This document shows positions 1 to 11,425 of a stretch of DNA of 64,000 bases, in pieces; positions within the stretch are counted from its first letter, which is position 1, and each line of letters begins with the position of its first letter. The translations under genes were made by a program, and so were the position numbers. This DNA is from Streptomyces sp. NBC_01296. Lineage in GTDB: Bacteria > Actinomycetota > Actinomycetes > Streptomycetales > Streptomycetaceae. The DNA lies in NCBI RefSeq assembly GCF_035984415.1, contig NZ_CP130720.1, positions 5,332,001-5,396,000 on the forward strand, given 5' to 3'. The notes under the pieces are model-generated. The model saw nothing but the letters and a program-made list of their open reading frames with translations, was not told the DNA's origin and did not search any database.

Positions 1-221
1 GGGCCGAGGCGGACGGCGAAGGAGTAGGCGGTGTCGTCGCGCCAGCCGCGCGGGACCAGCTCGCCGACGAAGCCGCGGGCGTGATCGCGTTCGTACGGGA
101 AGGGGACCATGGTCCAGCGCGGGATGTCGGGGTCCTGGCAGGCCGCGTACACCTCCTCGGCGTCCGAGGGGGCGAAGGGGCGCAGGAAGAGGCGTTCGGT
201 GGTCAGCGTGGTCGGCTCCAT
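1..221 (-). CDS. GNAT-family N-acetyltransferase, N-terminal fragment
   Basis: The minus strand reads from an ATG at 221 to the window edge, giving about 73 residues of a protein whose 3' part lies outside the window. The start MEPTTLTTERLFLRPF and the following PRWTMVPFPYERDHA are typical of RimJ/RimL-like GNAT acetyltransferases, in which this segment forms the first strand and helix 1 before the acetyl-CoA motif. The acetyl-CoA binding motif itself is not visible, so substrate and activity cannot be judged. It is divergent from secA, with about 227 nt between the two starts that must hold both promoters. Confidence 0.7.
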   Translation of the reverse strand, partial: MEPTTLTTERLFLRPFAPSDAEEVYAACQDPDIPRWTMVPFPYERDHARGFVGELVPRGWRDDTAYSFAVRLG

Positions 222-448
222 GGACGGATTGTGGGGCGCCCCGGGTAACCCGGGCGAGCGGTTTTCGCCCGCAACGGCACCTTCCGTGTCCCCCGTACGT
301 TCTCATTCCGGGCGCTCGCGCCCTGCGGAAGGTGCGGACCTCCCGACGCGACCGCGTCCTCGCTTACGATGGCCGTTGCGGTGGGGCCCACCCTCCGTGC
401 CCGTGTACGAACCAGTGCCAGGCCCGACCGGCAAGGAGACAAACCTCG

Positions 449-3220
<2,772 letters not shown>

Positions 3221-3241
3221 CCCCTGCCCGTACGGGCACCC

Positions 3242-3286
3242 CCGGCGGGGCCGGACACCACACGGTGTCCGGCCCCGCCGGCTTTT
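3242..3286. terminator. bidirectional intrinsic terminator between secA and the Rv3235-like gene
   Basis: Perfect 18-bp inverted repeat at 3242-3259 and 3264-3281 with a 4-nt loop (ACAC), followed by TTTT at 3283-3286. It lies 21 nt after the secA stop and just before the stop of the convergent gene at 3292, so it can serve both strands. Confidence 0.85.
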
Positions 3287-3291
3287 CCCGG

Positions 3292-3702
3292 TCACGGCAG
3301 AGGGGCCATTTCGACGGCTGCGCAGCGCCATCGGAGGTCCGGGCCCTGTTCCAGGCGGAACGCCATGGCCGAGACGCGGTCGCCCGTCGTGATGCGGGCG
3401 AAGGCCTCGATCACGCCCGGGCCCGGGTGGAAGCGGCCGCACTGGCGCAGGACCGGGCGGAGCCGGTCGCGCGTGGGGTCTGCCCAGCCCGAAGGGCGCG
3501 GGGAAGGGCCCGTGGGGGCCAGGGTGACCAGCTGGTCGTAGGCCGGGCCGACCGTGTGGCCCAGCAGCGAGTGGACCGGCCGCTGGCCGCTGACCACCGC
3601 CAGCAGCCGCTCCGCGAACCAGTCGTGCGGGCCCCGCGGGGTGTGCGGGCGGCGCTGGTCGTGGCGGCCGGGGGGCCGGGTGGTGTTCCTGGTCCTGGTC
3701 AT
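3292..3702 (-). CDS. Rv3235-family conserved actinobacterial protein
   Basis: 136 residues from an ATG at 3702. The core HDWFAERLLAVVSGQRPV, the stretch YDQLVTLAP, and the C-terminal half with GRFHPGPGVIEAFARI and RVSAMAFRLE are characteristic of the Rv3235 family, which sits next to secA in most Actinobacteria (the M. tuberculosis order is secA1/Rv3235-Rv3240c). No enzymatic motif, signal peptide or membrane segment is visible, and the biochemical role is unknown. The small alpha/beta fold resembles that of SecB/NTF2-size accessory proteins, but this is only a guess. It is convergent with secA across a shared terminator. Confidence 0.75.
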   Translation of the reverse strand: MTRTRNTTRPPGRHDQRRPHTPRGPHDWFAERLLAVVSGQRPVHSLLGHTVGPAYDQLVTLAPTGPSPRPSGWADPTRDRLRPVLRQCGRFHPGPGVIEAFARITTGDRVSAMAFRLEQGPDLRWRCAAVEMAPLP

Positions 3703-4004
3703 GGCGGTCGTCCCCGAGAAGTCCGGGCCCGGAGCGGTACCGGGCGGTAACTTGTTAGGGGACTTCTACGGTCCGTGACCACCCTCCGCAACGGCCGCTC
3801 CGCGGGCCGCGCGGGCCGGGACCCGTTCACCTATCCGAGTGGGCGCTGCGCGGCCCCCGGCCGGTCCCCGCGCCTGTGAGCGGCACGCGGTGGACGGAAC
3901 CCGGCCGTCGCTCGGCAGCCCGAAGGGGGACGGGCGCCGTCACCCGGCGGAGTTCCGCCAAGTCGTATCCTGAGGGCGTTTCCGACTACCGAAAGCAGCC
4001 GGCC
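3703..4004. other. intergenic region with probable promoter for the DUF6912-HAD pair
   Basis: 302 nt between divergent genes. A TANNNT -10-like hexamer, TATCCT, lies at 3966-3971, about 34 nt before the ATG at 4005; no clear -35 is visible. The rest is GC-rich sequence with short inverted repeats and no credible gene. Confidence 0.3.
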
Positions 4005-4505
4005 ATGCGCGTGTACGTCCCCCTGACCCTCCCCGGGCTCGCCGAGGCGCACCAGGCGGGTGAGCTGGGCCCCGCCCCGCTGCGTGCGTACGCCGTCACG
4101 CCCGGCCTGCGGGAGTGGTACGTGTCGGACGACCTGGAGGAGCTGGAGTACGCCGCCCTCGGCCGGGCCGCCGCGGCCTCCCTGCGGATGCTCGCCGAGG
4201 ACGGGGCCGCCCCGCGCAAGCGGGTCGTCGTCGCCGTGGACGTGGACGACAAGGCCGCCGCCGCGACCCCCGGGGTCGACGAGGCCACCCTCGGCCAGGT
4301 GACCCTCGCCGGGGCCGTACGGCTCTCCGTGGCCGCCGCCGTGCACGTGGACGCCGACGACGCCCTGGGCGACGTGACGGCCGCCGCCGCTGCCCTGGAG
4401 GCCGCGGACGGCGGGGACGACGACGCACGGTTCACCGTGGACGGCGCCGAGGACCACGAGCTGCTGTGGTTCGGCATCCAGGAGATCCCGGGGCTGCTGA
4501 AGTGA
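4005..4505 (+). CDS. DUF6912 family protein (Rv3231c-like)
   Basis: 166 residues starting MRVYVPLTLPGLAEAHQAG at the ATG at 4005; upstream in-frame sequence shows no family similarity. The pattern of an N-terminal strand RVYVPLTL, a central YVSDDLEELEYAALGRAA helix and a C-terminal HELLWFGIQEIPGLL is that of the actinobacterial DUF6912 family, found next to secA in mycobacteria and Streptomyces. The function is unknown; there is no signal peptide or membrane helix, and acidic and alanine-rich helices dominate. It overlaps the next gene by 4 nt (GTGA), so the two are translationally coupled. Confidence 0.75.
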   Translation: MRVYVPLTLPGLAEAHQAGELGPAPLRAYAVTPGLREWYVSDDLEELEYAALGRAAAASLRMLAEDGAAPRKRVVVAVDVDDKAAAATPGVDEATLGQVTLAGAVRLSVAAAVHVDADDALGDVTAAAAALEAADGGDDDARFTVDGAEDHELLWFGIQEIPGLLK

Positions 4506-5197
4506 GCGCTTCCCGTACCCCGGGCGACCCCGCCGCCGCCCCCGTCCACATAGTCTGGGACTGGAACGGCACGCTGCTGCACGACATCGACGCCGTGATC
4601 GCGGCCACCAACGCCTCCTTCGCCGAGTTCGGCTTCGCGCCGATCACGCTGGAGCGCTACCGCGAGCTGTACGTCGTACCCGTGCCGAAGTTCTACGAGC
4701 GGCTGATGGGACGGCTGCCCACCGACGCCGAGTGGGAGGTCATGGACGCCACCTTCCACCGGTACTACTGGGCCGCCGCCGATGCCGCCGGGCTCACCGA
4801 GGGGGCTCGCGAGCTCCTGCGCGACTGGCAGGCCGAGGGGCTCACGCAGTCCCTGCTCTCCCTCGCGCCCCACGAGAAGCTCGTACCGCTCGTGCAGGCG
4901 CACGGCATCGAGCGGCACTTCCTGCGCGTCGACGGCCGGACCGGCCCCTCGCACACCAGCAAGGCAGGACATCTCGTACGCCATTTGGCGGCCCTGGAGG
5001 AGACGGGCGTGACCGCCACCCGTACGGTCCTCATCGGGGACGCCGTGGACGATGCCCTGGCCGCCGCGCACGTGGGTGCGAGAGCCGTCCTCTACACGGG
5101 TGGTTCGCACAGCCGACGCAGTCTGGAATCGGCGGGTGTCGCCGTCGTCGACACGCTGGCAGAAGCCGTATCCGCTGCTCGCCGACTGGCTGAATAA
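4502..5197 (+). CDS. HAD-superfamily hydrolase, phosphoglycolate-phosphatase-like
   Basis: 231 residues from a GTG at 4502 that overlaps the stop of the previous gene. The protein has the HAD layout: motif I near the N terminus (WDWNGTLLHD, residues 19-28), an alpha-helical cap (residues about 35-110), motif II SLAPHE, motif III with SKAGHLV, and motif IV IGDAVDDALAA near residue 185. It resembles Gph-type phosphatases, so the substrate is likely a small phosphorylated metabolite, but this cannot be fixed from sequence. The second aspartate of the DxD signature is Asn22 (DWN). In most HAD phosphatases that residue is the general acid/base Asp, so catalysis may be altered; related actinobacterial HAD proteins share this DWN form. 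Confidence 0.85.
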   Translation: MSASRTPGDPAAAPVHIVWDWNGTLLHDIDAVIAATNASFAEFGFAPITLERYRELYVVPVPKFYERLMGRLPTDAEWEVMDATFHRYYWAAADAAGLTEGARELLRDWQAEGLTQSLLSLAPHEKLVPLVQAHGIERHFLRVDGRTGPSHTSKAGHLVRHLAALEETGVTATRTVLIGDAVDDALAAAHVGARAVLYTGGSHSRRSLESAGVAVVDTLAEAVSAARRLAE

Positions 5198-5550
5198 GTA
5201 CGCCCAGAATATGCCCCCGTCACTGCGCACAACGTCAAAGTTCAGGACCTGCTTTTGTACAGATCCAGTGCGTGACGGACAGGGGGTCCGGCGAGATAGC
5301 CTGGTACCCGTGATCAGCGCGATAGTCATCGGGGGCATTGACGCCCCCGGCCAGCGCCCGGCGCACGACCGTGCCCGGGCCTTCGCTGATCCCTGCTGCC
5401 GGGAGCCGCAGCCGATCATGGCCAGTTCCTTCCCGGTCGCCTCTCATCACGGCAGAGCGCCGATCCCCAGCGGTCACCCCGCGTCGCGGCGCCACGCCAT
5501 TCCTTCCTTCACCTACGTCACGCAATGGCGCGCGACAGGAGCCAGAGGAC
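5198..5550. promoter_or_regulatory. upstream region of the NAD-glutamate dehydrogenase gene
   Basis: 353 nt without a gene. A promoter-like pair is GTGACG (5272-5277) and TAGCCT (5297-5302), 19 nt apart. Further down, a 7-bp stem (5330-5336 with 5343-5349, loop ATTGAC) would lie in the leader RNA about 200 nt before the start codon. I see no known riboswitch; its role as a leader hairpin is inference. Confidence 0.3.
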
Positions 5551-8500
5551 ATGCAGACCAAGCTGGACGAAGCAAAGGCCGAGCTGCTCGCGCGGGCGGC
5601 CCGGGTAGCTGAGCACAGCCCGGCCGGGGGGCTACTTCCGACTGGGTCCGAGCAGGGAGAGCGCCCCGACCGGGACACCACTCTCGCCTACCTCCAGCGC
5701 TACTACCTGCACACCGCCCCGGAGGACCTCCTCGACCGGGACCCGGTCGACGTGTTCGGGGCGGCGCTCTCGCACTACCGTCTCGCCGAGAACCGGCCGC
5801 AGGGCACCGCGAACGTGCGGGTGCACACCCCCACGGTCGAGGAGAACGGCTGGACGTCCAGCCACTCGGTCGTCGAGGTCGTCACCGACGACATGCCCTT
5901 CCTCGTGGACTCCGTGACGAACGAGCTGTCCCGGCAGAGCCGCGGAATCCACGTCGTGATCCACCCGCAGGTCGTCGTCCGCCGTGACCTCACCGGCAAG
6001 CTGATCGAGATCCTCGGACCCGACTGCGACGCGCACGGCCCCAAGACCGCGCGCCCCCACGACGCCCTCGTCGAGTCCTGGATCCACGTCGAGACCGACC
6101 GCGAGACCGACCGCGCCGACCTCAAGCAGATCACCGACGACCTCAAGCGCGTCCTGTCCGACGTACGCGAGGCCGTCGAGGACTGGGAGAAGATGCGCGA
6201 CGCCGCGCTGCGCATCGCCGACGCCCTGCCCGACGAGCCGGTCGCCCCGGACCTGCGCGAGTACGAGCTCGAAGAGGCCCGTGAGCTGCTGCGCTGGCTC
6301 TCCGACGACCACTTCACCTTCCTCGGCTACCGCGAGTACAACCTGGTCGACGGCGACTCGCTGGCCGCCGTCCCCGGCACCGGCCTCGGCATCCTGCGCT
6401 CCGACCCGCACCACAGCGGCAAGGACGACGGCCACCCGGTCTCGCCGTCCTTCAACCGGCTGCCGGCCGACGCCCGCGCCAAGGCCCGCGAGCACCGCCT
6501 GCTGGTGCTGACCAAGGCCAACAGCCGCTCCACCGTGCACCGCCCCTCGTACCTCGACTACGTCGGCGTGAAGAGGTTCGACGCCGAGGGCAACGTCGTG
6601 GGCGAGCGCCGCTTCCTCGGCCTGTTCTCCTCCGCCGCGTACACCGAGTCCGTGCGGCGCGTCCCGGTCATCCGCCGCAAGGTCGCCGAGGTCCTCGAAG
6701 GCGCCGGCTTCTCGCCGAGCAGCCACGACGGCCGCGACCTGCTGCAGATCCTGGAGACCTACCCGCGCGACGAGCTGTTCCAGACCCCGGTCGACAAGCT
6801 CCGCGAGATCGCCACCTCGGTCCTGTACCTTCAGGAACGCCGCCGGCTGCGGCTGTACCTGCGCCAGGACGAGTACGGGCGCTACTACTCGGCGCTCGTC
6901 TACCTGCCGCGCGACCGGTTCACCACCGGCGTCCGGCTGCGCCTCATGGACATCCTGAAGGAGGAGCTCGGCGGCACCAACGTCGACTTCACCGCCTGGA
7001 ACACCGAGTCGATCCTCTCCCGCATCCACTTCGTCGTCCGCGTCCCGCCGGGCACCGAGCTGCCCGCCCTGACCGACGCCGACGTCGAGCGCCTCGAGAC
7101 CCGCCTGGTCGAGGCCGCCCGCTCCTGGGCCGACGGCTTCGGCGAGGCCCTGGTCTCCGAGGTCGGCGAGGAGCGCGCCGCCGAGCTGCTGCGCAAGTAC
7201 GGCACCTCCTTCCCCGAGGGCTACAAGGCCGACCACAAGCCGCGCGCGGCCGTGGCCGACCTCTGCCACCTCGAGCGGCTCTCCGCCAGCGACCGGGAGT
7301 TCGCCCTCTCGCTGTACGAGCCGGTCGGCGCGGCCCCCGGCGAGCGCCGGTTCAAGATCTACCGCACCGGTGAGCAGGTCTCGCTGTCCGCGGTGCTGCC
7401 CGTGCTCCAGCGCCTCGGCGTCGAGGTCACCGACGAGCGCCCGTACGAGCTGCGCTGCAGCGACCGCACCAACGCGTGGATCTACGACTTCGGCCTGCGG
7501 ATGCCGCTGCCCGCCGGCAACGGCGACACCTACCTCGGCGACGACGCCCGCGAGCGCTTCCAGGACGCCTTCTCCGCGGTCTGGCAGGGCGACGCCGAGA
7601 ACGACAACTTCAACACCCTGGTGCTGAGCGCCGGGCTCACCTGGCGCCAGGCCGTGGTGCTGCGCGCGTACGCCAAGTACCTGCGCCAGGCCGGCGTGAA
7701 CTTCAGCCAGGACTACATGGAGGACACCCTCCGCAACAACGTCCACACCACCCGGCTGCTGGTCTCGCTCTTCGAGGCCCGGCTGTCGCCCGGCCGCCAG
7801 TCCGCCGGCACCGAGCTCATCGACGCCATGCTGGAGGAGCTGGCCGGGGCACTGGACCAGGTGGCCTCGCTGGACGAGGACCGGATCCTGCGGTCGTTCC
7901 TCACCCTGATCAACGCGACCCTGCGCACCAACTTCTTCCAGCTCAACGACGCGGGCGAGCAGCACGCGTACGTGTCGATGAAGTTCGACCCGCAGGCCAT
8001 CCCGGAGCTCCCGGCTCCGCGCCCGGCTTTCGAGATCTGGGTGTACTCCCCGCGCGTCGAGGGCGTCCACCTGCGCTTCGGCAAGGTTGCCCGAGGCGGC
8101 CTGCGCTGGTCCGACCGCCGCGAGGACTTCCGTACGGAGATCCTCGGCCTGGTCAAGGCGCAGATGGTCAAGAACACCGTCATCGTGCCGGTCGGCGCCA
8201 AGGGCGGCTTCGTCGCCAAGAACCTGCCGGACCCGTCGGTGGACCGCGACGCGTGGCTCGCCGAGGGCATCGCCTCGTACAAGATCTTCATCTCGGCGCT
8301 GCTCGACATCACCGACAACATGGTCGGCGGCGTGGTCGTGCCGCCGAACGGCGTGGTCCGCCACGACGAGGACGACACCTACCTCGTCGTCGCCGCCGAC
8401 AAGGGCACCGCGACCTTCTCCGACATCGCCAACGGCGTCGCCGAGGCGTACGGCTTCTGGCTGGGCGACGCCTTCGCGTCGGGCGGCTCGGCCGGCTACG

Positions 8501-10518
8501 ACCACAAGGGCATGGGCATCACCGCCCGCGGCGCCTGGGAGTCCGTCAAGCGGCACTTCCGCGAGCTGGGCCACGACACCCAGACCGAGGACTTCACGGT
8601 CGTCGGCGTCGGCGACATGTCCGGCGACGTGTTCGGCAACGGCATGCTGCTCTCCGAGCACATCCGCCTGGTCGCAGCCTTCGACCACCGGCACATCTTC
8701 CTCGACCCGACCCCGGACGCGGCGACCTCGTACGCCGAGCGCCGGCGCCTGTTCGAGCTGCCGCGCTCCTCGTGGGCCGACTACAAGGCGGAGCTGCTCT
8801 CCGCGGGCGGCGGCATCCACCCGCGCTCGGCGAAGTCCATCCCGGTCAACGCGCACGTCCGCGAGGCCCTCGGGATCGAGGGCGGCGTCACCAAGATGAC
8901 CCCGGCCGACCTGATGCAGGCGATCCTGCAGTCCCCCGTGGACCTGCTGTGGAACGGCGGCATCGGTACGTACGTCAAGGCGTCGACCGAGACGCACATG
9001 GACGTCGGCGACAAGGCCAACGACGCCATCCGCGTCAACGGCGGGGACGTCCGGGCCAAGGTCATCGGCGAGGGCGGCAACCTGGGCCTGACCCAGCTCG
9101 GCCGGATCGAGTTCGCCCGGATCGGCGCCGGCGGCGAGGGCGGCAAGGTCAACACCGACGCCATCGACAACAGCGCGGGCGTGGACACCTCCGACCACGA
9201 GGTGAACATCAAGATCCTGCTCAACGCGGTGGTCACGGACGGGGACATGACCGTCAAGCAGCGCAACAAGCTGCTGGCGGAGATGACCGACGAGGTCGGC
9301 CACCTGGTGCTGCGCAACAACTACGCGCAGAACGTGGCCCTCGCCAACGGCATCGCCCAGGCCCCGAGCCTGCTGCACGCCCAGCAGCGCTTCATGCGCC
9401 GCCTGGAGTCGGCCGGTCTGCTGGACCGGAGCCTGGAGTTCCTGCCCACCGACCGGCAGATCCGCGAGCTGCTGAACAACGGCAAGGGCCTGACCCAGCC
9501 GGAGCTGGCCGTCCTGTTCGCCTACACCAAGATCACGGTGGCGGACGAGCTCATCGCCACCGAGCTGCCGGACGACCCGTACCTGCGCCGCCTGCTGCAC
9601 GCGTACTTCCCGGCCGCCCTGCGCGGGACGTTCCCCGAGCAGATCGACTCGCACGCCCTGCGCCGCGAGATCGTCACCACGCTGCTGGTCAACGACACGG
9701 TGAACACCGGTGGTTCGACCTTCCTGCACCGGCTGCGCGAGGAGACCGGGGCCTCCACGGAGGAGATCGTCCGGGCGCAGCTCTCGGCCCGCGAGATCTT
9801 CGGCCTGGCCGGGGTGTGGGACGCGGTCGAGGCGCTGGACAACAAGGTCGCGGCCGACGTCCTGACCCGGGTGCGGCTGCACTCGCGGCGCCTGGTCGAG
9901 CGCGGTACCCGCTGGCTGCTGAACAACCGGCCGCAGCCGCTCCAGATCACCGAGACCATCGAGCTCTTCGGTGACCGGGTGGGCCAGGTCTGGGACGAGC
10001 TGCCCAAGCTGGTGCGCGGCGCCGACCTCGAGTGGTACCAGTCGATCATGGACGAGCTGATCGGCGAGGGCGTGCCGGAGGAGCTGGCGGCCAAGGTCGC
10101 CGGGTTCTCCTCGGCCTTCCCGACGCTGGACATCGTCGCGATCTCGGACCGCACCGGCGTCGACCCGCTGGGTGTCGCCGAGGTGTACTACGACCTCGCC
10201 GACCGCCTGGACATCACGCAGCTGATGGACCGGATCATCGATCTGCCGCGGGCCGACCGCTGGCAGTCCATGGCCCGCGCCTCCATCCGCGAGGACCTGT
10301 TCGCGGCGCACGCCGCGCTGACCGCCGACGTGCTGGCGGTGGGCAACGGCGATTCGACTCCCGAGGAGCGCTTCAAGGCGTGGGAGGAGAAGAACGCGGC
10401 GATCATCGGCCGGGCCCGGACGACCCTGGACGAGATCCGGGGATCGGACGACTTCGACCTGGCGAACCTGTCCGTGGCGATGCGGACGATGCGCTCGCTG
10501 CTGCGGACCCACGCCTAG
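5551..10518 (+). CDS. gdh: NAD-specific glutamate dehydrogenase, large (about 180 kDa) type
   Basis: 1655 residues from the ATG at 5551, preceded by AGAGGA. The size matches the L_180 class of NAD-glutamate dehydrogenases known from Streptomyces clavuligerus and Pseudomonas, which oxidise glutamate to 2-oxoglutarate and ammonia in catabolism. About 800 N-terminal residues form the regulatory ACT-like domains (VVEVVTDDMPFLVDSV near residue 110). The catalytic core follows with KVARGGLRWSDRREDFR near residue 845, VPVGAKGGFVAKNLP near 880, the nucleotide-binding GVGDMSGDVFGNGML near 1020, and WNGGIGTYVKAS near 1130. The C-terminal 400 residues are helical and specific to the class. It is monocistronic: terminator 10542-10587 follows closely. 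Confidence 0.95.
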   Translation: MQTKLDEAKAELLARAARVAEHSPAGGLLPTGSEQGERPDRDTTLAYLQRYYLHTAPEDLLDRDPVDVFGAALSHYRLAENRPQGTANVRVHTPTVEENGWTSSHSVVEVVTDDMPFLVDSVTNELSRQSRGIHVVIHPQVVVRRDLTGKLIEILGPDCDAHGPKTARPHDALVESWIHVETDRETDRADLKQITDDLKRVLSDVREAVEDWEKMRDAALRIADALPDEPVAPDLREYELEEARELLRWLSDDHFTFLGYREYNLVDGDSLAAVPGTGLGILRSDPHHSGKDDGHPVSPSFNRLPADARAKAREHRLLVLTKANSRSTVHRPSYLDYVGVKRFDAEGNVVGERRFLGLFSSAAYTESVRRVPVIRRKVAEVLEGAGFSPSSHDGRDLLQILETYPRDELFQTPVDKLREIATSVLYLQERRRLRLYLRQDEYGRYYSALVYLPRDRFTTGVRLRLMDILKEELGGTNVDFTAWNTESILSRIHFVVRVPPGTELPALTDADVERLETRLVEAARSWADGFGEALVSEVGEERAAELLRKYGTSFPEGYKADHKPRAAVADLCHLERLSASDREFALSLYEPVGAAPGERRFKIYRTGEQVSLSAVLPVLQRLGVEVTDERPYELRCSDRTNAWIYDFGLRMPLPAGNGDTYLGDDARERFQDAFSAVWQGDAENDNFNTLVLSAGLTWRQAVVLRAYAKYLRQAGVNFSQDYMEDTLRNNVHTTRLLVSLFEARLSPGRQSAGTELIDAMLEELAGALDQVASLDEDRILRSFLTLINATLRTNFFQLNDAGEQHAYVSMKFDPQAIPELPAPRPAFEIWVYSPRVEGVHLRFGKVARGGLRWSDRREDFRTEILGLVKAQMVKNTVIVPVGAKGGFVAKNLPDPSVDRDAWLAEGIASYKIFISALLDITDNMVGGVVVPPNGVVRHDEDDTYLVVAADKGTATFSDIANGVAEAYGFWLGDAFASGGSAGYDHKGMGITARGAWESVKRHFRELGHDTQTEDFTVVGVGDMSGDVFGNGMLLSEHIRLVAAFDHRHIFLDPTPDAATSYAERRRLFELPRSSWADYKAELLSAGGGIHPRSAKSIPVNAHVREALGIEGGVTKMTPADLMQAILQSPVDLLWNGGIGTYVKASTETHMDVGDKANDAIRVNGGDVRAKVIGEGGNLGLTQLGRIEFARIGAGGEGGKVNTDAIDNSAGVDTSDHEVNIKILLNAVVTDGDMTVKQRNKLLAEMTDEVGHLVLRNNYAQNVALANGIAQAPSLLHAQQRFMRRLESAGLLDRSLEFLPTDRQIRELLNNGKGLTQPELAVLFAYTKITVADELIATELPDDPYLRRLLHAYFPAALRGTFPEQIDSHALRREIVTTLLVNDTVNTGGSTFLHRLREETGASTEEIVRAQLSAREIFGLAGVWDAVEALDNKVAADVLTRVRLHSRRLVERGTRWLLNNRPQPLQITETIELFGDRVGQVWDELPKLVRGADLEWYQSIMDELIGEGVPEELAAKVAGFSSAFPTLDIVAISDRTGVDPLGVAEVYYDLADRLDITQLMDRIIDLPRADRWQSMARASIREDLFAAHAALTADVLAVGNGDSTPEERFKAWEEKNAAIIGRARTTLDEIRGSDDFDLANLSVAMRTMRSLLRTHA

Positions 10519-10541
10519 CCGCTGCGCTCGGCCGCAACGGC

Positions 10542-10587
10542 AAAACGGGCGGCCCCGGGACCTGATGGTCCCGGGGCCGCCCGTTTT
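10542..10587. terminator. bidirectional terminator, gdh / ABC exporter
   Basis: Perfect 21-bp inverted repeat, arms 10542-10562 and 10567-10587, loop TGAT, with AAAA on one flank and TTTT on the other. It separates the convergent gdh and exporter ATPase genes and can act in both directions. Confidence 0.9.
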
Positions 10588-10606
10588 CCGTAGGGCGGCC
10601 CCGGCC

Positions 10607-11425
10607 TCAGCGGCCCGCGGTGAACTCCTCGTACGCGTCGCAGACCTCGGCGGAGGGGCCGTCCATGCGCAGGACGCCGGCCTCCAGCCAGATCGCCCGG
10701 TCGCAGGTCTCGCGGACCGTGCCGATGCCGTGGCTGACGAGGAAGACGGTGCCGGCGTGCTCGCGGAGCTCCTCGATGCGGGCCTGGCTGCGGCGCTGGA
10801 AGGCGGCGTCGCCGGTGGCGAGGGCCTCGTCGATCATCAGGACGTCGTGGTCCTTGGCGGCGGCGATGGAGAAGCGCAGCCGGGCGCCCATCCCGGAGGA
10901 GTACGTGCGCATGGGCAGGGAGATGAAGTCGCCCTTCTCGTTGATGCCGGAGAAGTCGACGATGCCCTGGTAGCGCTCGCGGACCTGCTGCTTGGACATG
11001 CCCATCGCGAGGCCGCCGAGGACCACGTTGCGCTCGCCGGTGAGGTCGTTCATCAGGGCGGCGTTCACGCCGAGGAGCGAGGGCTGGCCGTGGGAGTAGA
11101 TCCTGCCGCGGGCCACGGGCTGGAGGCCGGCGATAGCGGAGAGCAGCGTGGACTTGCCCGAGCCGTTGGTGCCGATCAGGCCGATGGCCTCGCCCTTGTA
11201 CGCGATGAAGCTGACGCCCTTGACGGCGTGCACCTCGCGGATGCCGGGGGCGGGCTTGCGGGAGAAGATCCGGCTGAGGGCTGCGGTGGCGCCGCCCTTG
11301 CGGGCGCCGGAGCCGTGCACCTTGTAGACGACGTGGACGTCGTCGGCGATGACGGTGGGCACGCGGGTGTCGGGCACCGCCACGGACGGTGCGCGGTGTG
11401 CGGGGGTGGTTGCGGTGTCAGCCAC
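10607..11425 (-). CDS. ABC transporter ATP-binding protein, polysaccharide/teichoic acid export type (Wzt/TagH-like)
   Basis: 272 residues from a GTG at 11425. Walker A is GTNGSGKST, the ABC signature YSSGMGARLRF, and Walker B VLMIDEALATGD followed by the H-loop LVSHG. The order of the N-terminal lead-in and the shortened ABC signature (SSGM instead of LSGGQ) are typical of ATPases that export lipid-linked O-antigens or teichoic acids. There is no C-terminal carbohydrate-binding domain. It overlaps the permease gene by 8 nt, and the two together would form the exporter. A TagF-like polymerase gene at 19657-21957 on the same strand suggests that the substrate is a glycerol-phosphate type wall polymer; that is inference. 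Confidence 0.88.
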   Translation of the reverse strand: MADTATTPAHRAPSVAVPDTRVPTVIADDVHVVYKVHGSGARKGGATAALSRIFSRKPAPGIREVHAVKGVSFIAYKGEAIGLIGTNGSGKSTLLSAIAGLQPVARGRIYSHGQPSLLGVNAALMNDLTGERNVVLGGLAMGMSKQQVRERYQGIVDFSGINEKGDFISLPMRTYSSGMGARLRFSIAAAKDHDVLMIDEALATGDAAFQRRSQARIEELREHAGTVFLVSHGIGTVRETCDRAIWLEAGVLRMDGPSAEVCDAYEEFTAGR

